A DNA stretch of 40,158 nucleotides from an uncultured Clostridia bacterium (GCA_947627255.1 CANQVI010000009.1:1-40158), one strand, 5' to 3'. Numbered from the stretch's first letter, positions 26,221-35,327 are shown. Notes: generated by a model from the sequence alone, not told the origin. Numbers and translations: made by a program.

Positions 26221-26568
26221 ATGGAAAATGATATGTTAAAAGATTTATTTAATCAAAAGAGATATGAAGATGTAATTGACCTATTAAAAAGCTTATTTTG
26301 TGGACTATATGAAGAAATGCTTATATATAAAAATGTAAGTTATGACGAAGATAAATCAGATTATACAACACTTGCAGCACTTGTTAGAAAAAATTATCCT
26401 CAATTTTTAGATAATTTTTCTTTGATGCAAGCAACATCAGCAAATCCAGATAATACATACTTAGATTATATTAATGTTCTATTATCAACATATATGTTTT
26501 TTAAGAAGGAATATAAAAATAGTTCTGAAGAAAATAAATATGATGAAGATATAGAATTTATAGATTAA
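26221..26568 (+). CDS. Small acidic protein of unknown function (115 residues)
   Basis: Second gene of a tight pair with the 507-residue gene; its AAAGGAG lies within the upstream coding end. It is helical and acidic (KRYEDVIDLLKSLFCGLYEEMLIYKN, then LAALVRKNYPQFLDNF, and an EENKYDEDIEFID tail). The compact all-helical pattern is loosely HEPN-like but lacks a clear R-x4-6-H motif, so I do not assign it. The tight coupling suggests the two products act together. Confidence 0.65.
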   Translation: MENDMLKDLFNQKRYEDVIDLLKSLFCGLYEEMLIYKNVSYDEDKSDYTTLAALVRKNYPQFLDNFSLMQATSANPDNTYLDYINVLLSTYMFFKKEYKNSSEENKYDEDIEFID

Positions 26569-26570
26569 AA

Positions 26571-26599
26571 TTGACATAATATTAATAATATGGTATAAT
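26571..26599 (+). promoter_or_regulatory. SigA-type promoter for the 182-residue gene
   Basis: TTGACA (26571-26576), 17-base spacer, TATAAT (26594-26599), 2 bases after the preceding stop codon. The leader is about 48 bases. Confidence 0.85.
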
Positions 26600-26653
26600 A
26601 TTAAACGACGCATAGAGTGAACACAATCAATAATTTGATAGGGGGAAAGGTAA

Positions 26654-27202
26654 ATGGAAAAAAAGGAATTCTTAAATGTAGCAGGAATCGCACCAACAAA
26701 AGAATTACTTGATAATCCAAAGATAAAACAAATAGTTGATTTTGTAAACAAGCATGGATTTATACTATACGACACAGATGCATATATAAAACCAGAAGTT
26801 TTTAACACTTTGATTGATTATATTCATTCTGCCGAGGCAATAATACAAATTCTAAATAGAGAATCTGAAGCAACGTCTTTAAATACTCATTTAGATAGTA
26901 TTATTAAATTCTACAATTTGTATGATCCGTACAAAGTTCAATGGTTAGGAAAAGATACCGCAATATTAGTTGATGAAGAATATCTAAAAAATTCAACTAA
27001 AGAGTGGACAGAAAATGTGCTTTTCAAATCTAATAAGATAATCTTTGTAGGTCAAAAAAGAGTTACAATAAGAGAAAATCGATATAGTAAAGATGAGCCA
27101 AAATACATAGAACCTATTGAACTTAATGTTACTGCTTTAAGAGTTGCTAAAGAAAGAGGAATGTTAAAACAAGCAATTTTACAAGCAACAGAAACAATGT
27201 AG
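26654..27202 (+). CDS. Conserved-looking protein of unknown function (182 residues)
   Basis: Not recognised. It is soluble, alpha/beta, with no membrane segment. It opens MEKKEFLNVAGIAPTKELLDNPKIKQIV, has a middle YNLYDPYKVQWLGKDTAILV and a basic KIIFVGQKRVTIRENRY, and ends in an amphipathic helix (LRVAKERGMLKQAILQATETM). It has its own strong promoter and terminator, so it is monocistronic. GGGGGAAAGG precedes the ATG. It lies between efp and miaB with two other unknown genes. Confidence 0.7.
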   Translation: MEKKEFLNVAGIAPTKELLDNPKIKQIVDFVNKHGFILYDTDAYIKPEVFNTLIDYIHSAEAIIQILNRESEATSLNTHLDSIIKFYNLYDPYKVQWLGKDTAILVDEEYLKNSTKEWTENVLFKSNKIIFVGQKRVTIRENRYSKDEPKYIEPIELNVTALRVAKERGMLKQAILQATETM

Positions 27203-27246
27203 AAAAAAACACATCTAATATAAAATATATTAGGTGTGTTTTTCTT
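27203..27246 (+). terminator. Terminator of the 182-residue gene
   Basis: ACACATCTAATAT pairs with ATATTAGGTGTGT (one G-U) with A- and T-runs at the base, directly after the stop. Confidence 0.85.
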
Positions 27247-27272
27247 TATGTAAATATATAATGCTAAATATC

Positions 27273-27301
27273 TTGAATTAATGTAATAAATATTGTATAA
27301 T
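27273..27301 (+). promoter_or_regulatory. miaB promoter
   Basis: TTGAAT (27273-27278), 17-base spacer, TATAAT (27296-27301). Confidence 0.7.
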
Positions 27302-27325
27302 ACTTGTGTTTAAAGGAGAAATATA

Positions 27326-28693
27326 ATGAAGTTTGTAAATAGCTATAAAGAAAAAATGAAAAAGTATAATGAAGAACATAAACTTAAATATTATATAGAT
27401 ACAATGGGTTGTCAAATGAATGAAAATGATTCATTAAAATATGCTGGAATTTTTGAATCAATGGGATTTGAAAAAGGAGAGGAAGACAATTCTAATGTAT
27501 ACCTATTTAATACTTGTTGCGTTAGAGAAAATGCAGAAAATACATTATTTGGTAGACTAGGAATGTTAAAAAATAGAAAATTAAATAATGAAGAAGTATA
27601 TATAGCAATAGTTGGTTGTATGACACAACAAGAACATATATTAGAAAAAATAAAAAAATCTTACAGATTTGTAGATGTTGTCTTAGGTACAAGTTGTATG
27701 TCAATTTTTCCAGAAAAACTATACTATGCAATAGTAGACAATAAGAAAAAAATAGAATATATAGATGTTAGTAATGCTTTAGAAGAAGAAGTTCCAATAG
27801 CATATAATGACAAATACAAAGCAAGTGTTAGCATTATATATGGATGTAATAATTTTTGTTCATATTGTATAGTTCCTTATGTAAGAGGAAGAGAAAGAAG
27901 TAGAAAACCAGAAGATATAATTGCAGATGTAAAAAAACTTGCAGATGAAGGATACAAGGAAATAATGCTACTTGGACAAAATGTAAATTCTTATGGAAAT
28001 GATTTTAAAGAAAAATATACATTTCCTATGCTTCTTGAAGAACTTGAAAAAATAGATGGTATAGAAATAATTCGTTTCATGTCACCACATCCAAAAGATT
28101 TTAAAGATGATTTAATAGAAGTTATAAAAAAATCAAAGAAAATTGCAAGACAAATCCATTTACCATTACAATCAGGTAATACAGAAATATTAAAGAAAAT
28201 GAACAGAAAATATACAAAGGAACAATTTATAGAATTAGCACTAAAATTAAAAGAAATACCAGATGTTTCTTTGTCTACAGATATAATTGTAGGATTTCCT
28301 AATGAAACAGAAGAACAATTTTTAGATACTTTAGATGTTGTAAGAAAAGTTGAGTTTGATCAAATATATATGTTTATATATTCAAAAAGAACAGGAACAG
28401 TAGCTGCTAAATTAGATGATGAAATTACATATGAAGAAAAAGTAGATAGATTAGAAAGATTAAAAAAGTTGTATGAAGAAACTTTACCAAAATTAAACGA
28501 AAAAATGGTAGGAAAAGTATATAAAGTTTTAGTAGAAGGAAAAAGCAAAACAAATAATGACCTTTATACAGGTAGAAGTTCACAAAATAAAGTTGTAATT
28601 TTTGAAGCAGATGAATCATTTGTAGGAAAAGTAGTAAATGTAAAAATAGATAGTCAACATTTATGGTATTTAAAAGGTACTATTATTAAATAA
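27326..28693 (+). CDS. miaB: tRNA-2-methylthio-N6-dimethylallyladenosine synthase MiaB
   Basis: 455 residues. The N-terminal UPF0004 domain has three cluster-binding cysteines: DTMGCQMN, NTCCVREN and VGCMTQQ. The radical-SAM domain has CNNFCSYCIVPYVRGRERS (C-x3-C-x2-C), and a C-terminal TRAM domain ends it. It methylthiolates i6A37 in tRNAs reading UNN codons. The ordinary neighbours mutS/mutL and the partner miaA are not in this window. GVGFPNETEEQF-type motif (GFPNETEEQF) and length match MiaB rather than MtaB. Confidence 0.95.
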   Translation: MKFVNSYKEKMKKYNEEHKLKYYIDTMGCQMNENDSLKYAGIFESMGFEKGEEDNSNVYLFNTCCVRENAENTLFGRLGMLKNRKLNNEEVYIAIVGCMTQQEHILEKIKKSYRFVDVVLGTSCMSIFPEKLYYAIVDNKKKIEYIDVSNALEEEVPIAYNDKYKASVSIIYGCNNFCSYCIVPYVRGRERSRKPEDIIADVKKLADEGYKEIMLLGQNVNSYGNDFKEKYTFPMLLEELEKIDGIEIIRFMSPHPKDFKDDLIEVIKKSKKIARQIHLPLQSGNTEILKKMNRKYTKEQFIELALKLKEIPDVSLSTDIIVGFPNETEEQFLDTLDVVRKVEFDQIYMFIYSKRTGTVAAKLDDEITYEEKVDRLERLKKLYEETLPKLNEKMVGKVYKVLVEGKSKTNNDLYTGRSSQNKVVIFEADESFVGKVVNVKIDSQHLWYLKGTIIK

Positions 28694-28726
28694 AAAAAGC
28701 TCAGTAAATTTTTACTGAGCTTTTTT
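28692..28726 (+). terminator. miaB terminator
   Basis: AAAAAAGCTCAGTAAA pairs with TTTACTGAGCTTTTTT, starting at the stop codon. Confidence 0.9.
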
Positions 28727-28727
28727 A

Positions 28728-28755
28728 GCATATTATTTTTTATTTTCTATATAAT
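28728..28755 (+). promoter_or_regulatory. Possible SigE-type promoter of spoIVFA-spoIVFB
   Basis: GCATATT (28728-28734) fits the SigE -35 consensus KMATATT. Thirteen bases later TATATAAT (28748-28755) matches 6 of 8 positions of the CATACAHT -10. The usual spacer is about 14. In Bacillus this operon is SigE-dependent. Confidence 0.4.
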
Positions 28756-28779
28756 TTACTAAGGTAATTGGAGGATTAT

Positions 28780-29796
28780 ATGGAAAAAATTATTAATAAT
28801 AAATATACAAAAGACGATATATATACTATGTTTAAAGATGAACTAAAAGGTCATTATTTAAAAAGAGAAGGAAGTATAGGAAATAATATTCATGAATTTA
28901 ATAATAATATAGAACAAAAAGAAGAGGAAAAAGAGAAAACTAGCATTTCAGAAAAAATAAAATATAAATTTATGATTAAAATAGTGGCTGTATTATTTAT
29001 AGGAATAGGGATATTAGGATATAAATATATTGAAAACCCTAAAATAAAAAATAATAGCATAGTAAGTTGGATAAAAAATGAATATAAGAAAAATTATTCA
29101 AAGAATGAAATAATAGAAAATTTTGAAGAAATATCAAAGTACATATATGCTAAAGTAGAGAACATAGTACCTCAAAGTTTATATACCAAAGTTGTAAATA
29201 ATTATATCAATAATATAAAGCCTAATATGTTAGATTTTAACTTGAATAAAATATTAAGAAATAAAGAAATAGAAAATACAGTTGCAGTATTTAATGAGGA
29301 TAATATACAAATAAACAGTAATGATATAGCGAAAGTTGAAGAAATTACAACTACGTCAAGTCAAGTAAGTCTTATGGAAATGGATAAAGATGAAATTTTA
29401 TCTAAAAATATAAATATTATATTGCCTGTAAATGGAACAGTTACATCAATTTATGGCGCAAGAGAAGAAATTTTTGAAAATGTTGGCTATCATACAGGAA
29501 TAGATATTGCTAATTCATTAAATACAGAAATAAAAAGTGCAACTGATGGTGTAGTTGTTTTAGCACAAAATATGGATAAATATTATGGCAATAATATTGA
29601 AATAGAAAAAGATGGTGTAATATTTAAATATGCACATTTAAATGAGATAAAAGTAAGTGTTGGAGAAGAAGTAACACAGGGACAAATTATAGGCTTAATG
29701 GGTTCAACTGGTATGTCTACAGGCTCACATCTGCATTTTGAGATAAAAATAAATGATAGAAGTGTTGATCCTGAATTGATAATAAAAATAAGGTAG
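28780..29796 (+). CDS. spoIVFA: SpoIVFA-like sporulation protein with LytM (M23) domain
   Basis: 338 residues. A charged N-terminal region (1-65) is followed by one membrane span (about 66-82), a long linker, and a C-terminal M23 domain (about 215-335). All metal ligands and catalytic histidines of LytM are present: His238 and Asp242 (HTGID), His286 (YAHL), and His317 and His319 (HLH). The call rests on its position directly before spoIVFB; on its own it would be an M23 peptidase. In Bacillus SpoIVFA holds SpoIVFB inactive in the forespore outer membrane. The ATG at 28780 follows GGAGG; a TTG four codons upstream lies within that site. Confidence 0.75.
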   Translation: MEKIINNKYTKDDIYTMFKDELKGHYLKREGSIGNNIHEFNNNIEQKEEEKEKTSISEKIKYKFMIKIVAVLFIGIGILGYKYIENPKIKNNSIVSWIKNEYKKNYSKNEIIENFEEISKYIYAKVENIVPQSLYTKVVNNYINNIKPNMLDFNLNKILRNKEIENTVAVFNEDNIQINSNDIAKVEEITTTSSQVSLMEMDKDEILSKNINIILPVNGTVTSIYGAREEIFENVGYHTGIDIANSLNTEIKSATDGVVVLAQNMDKYYGNNIEIEKDGVIFKYAHLNEIKVSVGEEVTQGQIIGLMGSTGMSTGSHLHFEIKINDRSVDPELIIKIR

Positions 29797-29803
29797 AAAT
29801 AAT

Positions 29804-30385
29804 TTGAAAGTAAAATTAAAATATTTTTCACTAGAAATTGAAAATTTATTAATTATTATATTGATTTCTTTTTTCTTTTCTGATAAAATCAAATTGTTTT
29901 TGACGTCGTATTTTGTATGTTATTTATTCATAATTTTTCATGAATTATCACATATAATGATTGCGACTTTATATGGCAAAAAGATATTAAAATTAAGGCT
30001 TTCTATTGCAGGTGTATGTGTAAGATTTAATAATTTTAGTTTAGGAAATATAAAGAAAATAGTAATATATATGGCTGGACCATTAGCAAATATTTGTCTA
30101 GCAATATTATTTAATAATATAGATTTTGTGTTTGATATAAACATATTTTTGGCAATTTTAAATTTATTACCTGTTTATCCATTAGATGGGTACAATATAT
30201 TAAAATGTGTACTAAATTTATTTAATAAACAAATATTTTTAAAGTATGTAGAATATATTTTTTTATCATTATTATTTATTTTATCAATTTTTACTTTTTT
30301 CTTTAGTTATAATCCTTCATTATTCGTACTTTTTATTTATATAATCTTAATAAAATACACCAATAGAAATCAAGTAAAGCTGTAG
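29804..30385 (+). CDS. spoIVFB: Site-2 protease SpoIVFB (pro-sigma-K processing type)
   Basis: 193 residues, about six spans. The zinc motif HELSH (46-50) and the second-site LPVYPLDG (Asp128) are those of S2P proteases. It starts with TTG at 29804, 7 bases after the upstream stop, with AAGG further upstream; I saw no better in-frame start. In Bacillus SpoIVFB cleaves pro-SigK in the mother cell. It is shorter than the Bacillus protein, which carries a C-terminal CBS domain; none is present here. sigK is not in the window. Confidence 0.82.
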   Translation: MKVKLKYFSLEIENLLIIILISFFFSDKIKLFLTSYFVCYLFIIFHELSHIMIATLYGKKILKLRLSIAGVCVRFNNFSLGNIKKIVIYMAGPLANICLAILFNNIDFVFDINIFLAILNLLPVYPLDGYNILKCVLNLFNKQIFLKYVEYIFLSLLFILSIFTFFFSYNPSLFVLFIYIILIKYTNRNQVKL

Positions 30386-30460
30386 ATTTTGAAGTAGCAA
30401 CAATATTTTAAAAGAATTACAAAAAGGTTGCATAAATATTACAAAATTTCTTCAAAAACC

Positions 30461-30489
30461 TTGATTTTTTTAGCAAAAGATAGTATTAT
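30461..30489 (+). promoter_or_regulatory. ftsA-ftsZ promoter
   Basis: TTGATT (30461-30466), 17-base spacer, TATTAT (30484-30489), 22 bases before a GGAGGTG ribosome site. Confidence 0.6.
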
Positions 30490-30519
30490 ATAGGTAGCTC
30501 AAATTTGGAGGTGTAAGAT

Positions 30520-31788
30520 GTGGCTATAGGTGATATCATCGTTGGGCTAGATATTGGTGTGTCTAAGGTCAGTTGTGTAATTGGACAAGTCAATAAATTT
30601 AGCGAGATTGAAGTCATTGGGTATGGCCTCTCAAACAACTCAGGGATAAAAAGAGGACAGATTTTAGATTATGAAAGAGTGGGCCAGTCAATAAAAGACG
30701 CAGTAAATTCAGCTGAACAAATTTCTGAGCTTTCAGTAAATTCTGCCTATGTAAATATTAAGGGCATGAATGTTAGAATAGAGAAGGTTGTTATGGAATC
30801 TGAGGTCGAAAGACCAAATGATGGTATGACAGTAAATGATATTTATAATTTGTACACTAAGATTCAAATATCTACTAGACTAGAAAGAGATGAGCAAATT
30901 ATTGATATTCTGCCATCTGCATATATTGTAAATGGCAGAGTATATAAAGATGAACCCGTAGGAGCCTTTTGTAAAACATTTCAAATGGAAGTTGAAGTTG
31001 TTATTGCAAGAGGTGATTATATAGTTGGGGTTCAAAAAGCATTAAAATATGCTGGCTTAAAAATCGATGGTCTAATATTAGAAACTTTGGCTACATCTAA
31101 TATAATTTTAATGCCTGAAGAAAAGCAAAATGGTGTATTAATGATAGATATAGGCGGAGGGCATACTGACATATCACTATATAAAAAAGACAGATTAGAA
31201 TTTTATACAACGCTTCCTGTTGGAGGAGATCATATAACAAATGATATTGCACTAACATTTGATATAAGTACTGATGAGGCTGAGAGATTAAAAAGACAAT
31301 ATAATTTAGCTTTAGTTTCTATGATTACAAATAATCATGAAATTAAATTAACAACTAGGGCAGCTGGTGGCAATGACGTAGTAAAATGTAGTGAGATTGT
31401 ACAAGTAATAGAAGCAAGAATTAAAGAAATATATCAATTAATAAGACGAATGCTTCAAGAAAAAGGAATGATTACTGCCATAAATACAGTAGTTTTAACT
31501 GGTCAAGGAATAAGCAATATAGTGGGAGCTGAAGAATTGGCCGCAAAAACTTTAAAAATTAATCAAGTAAGGATATGTAGTCCAAAATTAATTAATGTAA
31601 TTAAGCCACAACATACAACAGTTTATGGAATGGTAAGATATATATCTGGTTTAGGACTTAGTAAGCATGTTAATAGTGATGTTCAAATTGTTACTGAGCC
31701 TAGCTTTAAAGATAAGATTTTTGAAGGAATAGAAAGCTTCAAAGAAAAATTCTTTTCCAAGAAAAAGAGTAAAAAAAAGAAGTTTTAG
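30520..31788 (+). CDS. ftsA: Cell division protein FtsA
   Basis: 422 residues, actin-fold. Phosphate 1 motif IIVGLDIGVSKVSCVIG, the 1C domain near residues 80-160, phosphate 2 motif LMIDIGGGHTDISLY, and adenosine motif VVLTGQG. The C-terminus is the amphipathic, basic membrane-targeting helix (IFEGIESFKEKFF then a Lys run). It starts with GTG 6 bases after GGAGGTG. FtsA tethers FtsZ filaments to the membrane. ftsZ follows after 26 bases. Confidence 0.95.
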   Translation: MAIGDIIVGLDIGVSKVSCVIGQVNKFSEIEVIGYGLSNNSGIKRGQILDYERVGQSIKDAVNSAEQISELSVNSAYVNIKGMNVRIEKVVMESEVERPNDGMTVNDIYNLYTKIQISTRLERDEQIIDILPSAYIVNGRVYKDEPVGAFCKTFQMEVEVVIARGDYIVGVQKALKYAGLKIDGLILETLATSNIILMPEEKQNGVLMIDIGGGHTDISLYKKDRLEFYTTLPVGGDHITNDIALTFDISTDEAERLKRQYNLALVSMITNNHEIKLTTRAAGGNDVVKCSEIVQVIEARIKEIYQLIRRMLQEKGMITAINTVVLTGQGISNIVGAEELAAKTLKINQVRICSPKLINVIKPQHTTVYGMVRYISGLGLSKHVNSDVQIVTEPSFKDKIFEGIESFKEKFFSKKKSKKKKF

Positions 31789-31814
31789 TTATAGATTTTA
31801 AGGGGGAATAAATA

Positions 31815-33035
31815 ATGGAAAACGAAAACAGAACAGGGATGGCTACAATTAAGGTTGTTGGAGTCGGAGGTGCTGGAAATAATGGTGTTAACAGAATGGT
31901 TGAAAACGGTTTAAAGAGTGTAGAATTTATTTCTGTAAACACTGATAGACAGCAACTAAATGTATCAAAAGCAAGCAAAAAAATTCAAATAGGTGAGAAA
32001 TTAACTAGAGGACTTGGTGCAGGTGCAAATCCAGAAGTTGGAAAATGCAGTGCAGAAGAGTCTAAATCTGAAATAGCAGAAGCATTAAAAGGAGCAGATA
32101 TGGTATTCGTTACTGCTGGTATGGGAGGCGGAACTGGTACAGGTGCAGCTCCAATTGTTGCTGAAGTTTCAAAAGAAATGGGAATATTAACAGTAGGTGT
32201 AGTTACAAAGCCATTTCCTTTTGAAGGAAAAAGAAGAATGATGCAAGCAGAAGCTGGTATCGAAGAATTAAGACAAAATGTTGATACACTTATAATAATA
32301 CCAAATGAAAAATTATTACAAGTTGTTGAAAAGCAAACATCAATAATGGATGCATTTAAAATGTCAGATGATGTTTTAAGACAAGGTGTACAAGGTATAT
32401 CAGATTTAATTACAATAACTGGTCTTGTAAATCTAGACTTTGCTGATGTAAAAACTATCATGCTAGATGCTGGTGTAGCACATATAGGTATAGGTAGAGC
32501 ATCAGGTGAACACAGAGCACAAGAAGCTGCAAGACAAGCTATTCATAGCCCATTACTTGAGACTTCAATTGAAGGAGCAGGTGGAGTATTGTTAAATGTA
32601 ACTGGTGGTAAAGACTTATGCTTACTTGAAATTAGTGAAGCAGCAGATCTTGTACAAAAATCTGTAGATGCAGATGCAAACATTATATTCGGTGCTGTTA
32701 TAGATGAAAAACTTGAAAATGAAATTGTAATAACTGTAATTGCTACAGGATTTACAAAAACTGCTTTTCAAGATTTAAAATTAGATAATATAGTTGGTGA
32801 AGCATTAAAAAATGCAACTGTATCTCAAAATACACAACCAACATCAGCTCCAAGTTTTGCTGATTTAAACTCTTTATCTAGTTTATCTTCTACATCAAGC
32901 AGTGCTTCAACAATGTCTGGTATTAATTCATCTGCAAGCTCTATTAGTTCAACTAGAACTAATGTAGGCGCAAATAATGAATATAAAATTGTAGATTTAG
33001 ATATACCACCATTTTTAAGAAGAAATAAAGATTAA
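31815..33035 (+). CDS. ftsZ: Cell division protein FtsZ
   Basis: 406 residues, tubulin fold. [15 protein letters not shown] start, GTP signature [12 protein letters not shown] (near residue 100), T7 synergy loop [11 protein letters not shown], then a disordered Ser/Thr-rich linker (about 340-390), and the conserved C-terminal peptide [12 protein letters not shown] that binds FtsA and other partners. It forms the Z-ring at midcell and the polar rings in sporulation. Preceded by AAGGGGGAA. Confidence 0.98.
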   Translation: MENENRTGMATIKVVGVGGAGNNGVNRMVENGLKSVEFISVNTDRQQLNVSKASKKIQIGEKLTRGLGAGANPEVGKCSAEESKSEIAEALKGADMVFVTAGMGGGTGTGAAPIVAEVSKEMGILTVGVVTKPFPFEGKRRMMQAEAGIEELRQNVDTLIIIPNEKLLQVVEKQTSIMDAFKMSDDVLRQGVQGISDLITITGLVNLDFADVKTIMLDAGVAHIGIGRASGEHRAQEAARQAIHSPLLETSIEGAGGVLLNVTGGKDLCLLEISEAADLVQKSVDADANIIFGAVIDEKLENEIVITVIATGFTKTAFQDLKLDNIVGEALKNATVSQNTQPTSAPSFADLNSLSSLSSTSSSASTMSGINSSASSISSTRTNVGANNEYKIVDLDIPPFLRRNKD

Positions 33036-33075
33036 TTAATATCCCCAGTATTAACAATCTATAATTTGGATAATT

Positions 33076-33107
33076 AAGCTAAGAAATGTACTTTCTTAGC
33101 TTTTTTT
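33076..33107 (+). terminator. ftsZ terminator
   Basis: AAGCTAAGAAA pairs with TTTCTTAGCTT and is followed by Ts. Confidence 0.9.
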
Positions 33108-33198
33108 GTTATATTTTATATCTTAATTTTTATATAAAATATAGTAAAAGTGACAAATTCTTTATATAAAAGAAAATATAATTAGTTTAGGTGATTAA

Positions 33199-33999
33199 AT
33201 GAAAATCTACCTAGACTATATTTTTTTAGAAAATTTAATAGTAAATACAGTAATAATTATAGAAACAATAAAATTTACTAAAAGTAAAATTTCTAACAAA
33301 AGAAAAATCTTTGTGATATTAATAGATACAGTTCTTTCGTGTTTTTTTACTTTAAACAATTATTCAAGCATATTTCACTTTATTTTTTCATTAATTACAT
33401 TTTTTATTTTATTTAAACCAAAAACATTATTTGAATATATAAAAAAAGTTTTATGTTTTTATATGCTATATATAATGTATTTAGGACTTATAATTTCAAC
33501 GTGTATAATATTAAAAATTAATTTAGAAATTTTTATATATAAAATATTAATATATATTTTTACAGGATTTTTATTTCATTTTATATGTAAAGATTTGTGG
33601 AAAATGTGGAAAATGCATATCACAGAAAACAATTTATTTTATACTTTGTGGATAAATGGAATAGAAATAAATGCTTTTGTAGATACAGGAAATAGTGTAA
33701 AAGAACCAATTACTTCTTTAGATGTTATTTTTGTAAATAGTAAGTACAAAGAAAAAATATTAAATGGTAATGAAAAATTAAATAAATTAAAATTAGAAAT
33801 AAATACCATTAGTGGAAATGACGAAAAAGAAGCTTATATAGTAAAAGATATTATAGTGTACAAAAGAAAAAATAAAATTGCAAAATTAGATAAAATAGTT
33901 TTATCTTTTAGTTCAATAAATAGTAGTACTCCAGAAAAATATAGTGCAATAATTGGATATAATACATATCTAGAAAAATTAGAGGGGGTAATATTATGA
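33199..33999 (+). CDS. spoIIGA: Sigma-E processing peptidase SpoIIGA
   Basis: 266 residues. Five membrane spans fill residues 1-130, and the cytoplasmic C-domain carries the aspartic-protease motif AFVDTGNSVKEP (Asp162). A second characteristic IIGYNTY lies near the C-terminus. SpoIIGA cleaves pro-SigE in the mother cell when triggered by SpoIIR. It overlaps sigE by 4 bases (ATGA). The upstream gap of about 160 bases holds the ftsZ terminator and a weak 0A-like TTTGTC, which I do not count as a proven Spo0A site. Confidence 0.93.
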   Translation: MKIYLDYIFLENLIVNTVIIIETIKFTKSKISNKRKIFVILIDTVLSCFFTLNNYSSIFHFIFSLITFFILFKPKTLFEYIKKVLCFYMLYIMYLGLIISTCIILKINLEIFIYKILIYIFTGFLFHFICKDLWKMWKMHITENNLFYTLWINGIEINAFVDTGNSVKEPITSLDVIFVNSKYKEKILNGNEKLNKLKLEINTISGNDEKEAYIVKDIIVYKRKNKIAKLDKIVLSFSSINSSTPEKYSAIIGYNTYLEKLEGVIL

Positions 34000-34703
34000 T
34001 AAAAGAAGAAATTAGATTAGTTTATTTAAGAGTATTAAAATGGTTTGGACTTGAGGATTCCTTTTTATATTACATTGCAGGAAATGATAAATTACCAGCA
34101 CCACTTTCTGAAAAAGAAGAATATGAATTGCTAAAAAGGTTAATGAATAAAGATAAAGAAGCAAAAAATATACTAGTAGAAAAAAACTTAAGATTGGTTG
34201 TATATATTGCTAAAAAATTTGAAAGTTCTGGTGTAAATATAGAAGACTTAATATCAATAGGAACAATTGGATTAATGAAAGCAATAAATAGCTATAATTT
34301 AGAAAAAAATATTAAATTAGCTACATATGCCTCTAAATGTATAGAGAATGAGATATTAATGTATTTGAGAAAAAATAACAAAATAAAAACGGAAATATCA
34401 ATCGATGAGCCTATAAATATTGATAGTGAAGGAAATGATTTATCTCTTGCAGATATTTTAGGTACAGATAATGATAGTATATTTAAAAGTATAGAAGATG
34501 AAGAAAATAAAAAAATATTAAAAAGGGCAATACAAAATTTAAATAAAAGAGAAAAGACAATAATGCAACTTAGATACGGATTTGATGGGCAAGAGGAATT
34601 AACGCAAAAAGAAGTTGCAGATAAACTTGGAATATCGCAGTCATATATTTCACGATTAGAAAAGAAAGTAATAAATAATTTAAGAGACGATTTTACAGCT
34701 TGA
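33996..34703 (+). CDS. sigE: Sporulation sigma factor SigE (pro-sigma-E)
   Basis: 235 residues. An N-terminal pro-sequence (about residues 1-27, VYLRVLKWFGLEDSFLYYIAG) precedes LPAPLS, as in the SigE family. Region 2 follows with NLRLVVYIAKKFESSGVNIEDLISIGTIGLMKAI, and region 4 with LTQKEVADKLGISQSYISRLEKKV. It drives early mother-cell genes, including spoIVF in Bacillus. It is coupled to spoIIGA by overlap. sigG normally follows directly; here two genes intervene. Confidence 0.95.
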   Translation: MIKEEIRLVYLRVLKWFGLEDSFLYYIAGNDKLPAPLSEKEEYELLKRLMNKDKEAKNILVEKNLRLVVYIAKKFESSGVNIEDLISIGTIGLMKAINSYNLEKNIKLATYASKCIENEILMYLRKNNKIKTEISIDEPINIDSEGNDLSLADILGTDNDSIFKSIEDEENKKILKRAIQNLNKREKTIMQLRYGFDGQEELTQKEVADKLGISQSYISRLEKKVINNLRDDFTA

Positions 34704-34707
34704 TTTA

Positions 34708-34736
34708 TTGATAATTTATACAATCTGTGCTATTCT
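34708..34736 (+). promoter_or_regulatory. Possible lemA promoter
   Basis: TTGATA (34708-34713), 17-base spacer, TATTCT (34731-34736), starting 5 bases after the sigE stop. Confidence 0.45.
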
Positions 34737-34758
34737 AAATACAAAGGATGTGAATGGC

Positions 34759-35313
34759 ATGTATATAATTGCAATAGTTATAGTTATTATTATAATAGCT
34801 GTCATAATAATATATAATACAATGTTATCTAAAAAGAATAAGCTATTAAAAGCATATTCAAGTTTAGATGTTATGCTTAAAAAAAGATATGATTTAATAC
34901 CTAATATTGTTGATACAGTTAAAGCATATGCAAACTATGAAAAAGGAACTTTAGAAAAAATAATGGGAATAAGAAAAAGAGCAGATGATTGTAAAGATAT
35001 AGAAGATTTAGTAAACGTTTCTGATGATTTTAACAACTTTATGGGAGATATTTCTTTATTATTTGAAAAATATCCAGATTTGAAAGCAGGAGAAAATTTT
35101 ATGCATCTTCAAAAAGTTTTAAATGAAATTGAAGAACAAATTTCTGCTGCAAGAAGAACATATAATGCACATGTTGAAAACTATAATACCTACATTAGCT
35201 TTATACCATTAAATATTTTTGCTAAATTATTTAATTTTAAAAAGTTCGATTTCTTTGAAATTAACGAAAACGAAAAAAATAGTAAAATATGGTTTAATGA
35301 AAATAATAAGTAG
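34759..35313 (+). CDS. LemA family protein
   Basis: 184 residues. One N-terminal membrane span (YIIAIVIVIIIIAVIIIYN), then the four-helix LemA domain with KKRYDLIPNIVDTVKAYANYEKGTLEKI, NFMHLQKVLNEIEEQISAARRTYNAHVENYN, and the terminal FFEINENEK. These match the family's 'R.DLIPNLV.TVK.Y...E' and 'FLxLQxxLxxTExxIaxaRxxYN' patterns. Function is uncertain; LemA often pairs with a membrane or peptidase partner. It follows AAAGGATG, and the next gene is its likely partner. Confidence 0.9.
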   Translation: MYIIAIVIVIIIIAVIIIYNTMLSKKNKLLKAYSSLDVMLKKRYDLIPNIVDTVKAYANYEKGTLEKIMGIRKRADDCKDIEDLVNVSDDFNNFMGDISLLFEKYPDLKAGENFMHLQKVLNEIEEQISAARRTYNAHVENYNTYISFIPLNIFAKLFNFKKFDFFEINENEKNSKIWFNENNK

Positions 35314-35327
35314 GAAGAGATTGTGTT

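Noticed and set aside
26221-26568. Toxin-antitoxin or HEPN/nucleotidyltransferase pairing for the 507/115-residue genes
   Set aside because: No R-x4-6-H motif in the small protein and no GSx10DxD motif in the large one.
33120-33198. Spo0A box upstream of spoIIGA
   Set aside because: Only a partial TTTGTC match (in GTGACAAA) was found. Expected from biology, but not supported by sequence alone.
33595-33654. DnaA-box-like TGTGGATAA with two TGTGGAAAA copies inside spoIIGA
   Set aside because: They encode conserved-looking coding sequence (LWKMWKM, LWING), are isolated from the origin, and near-matches are expected by chance in AT-rich DNA.
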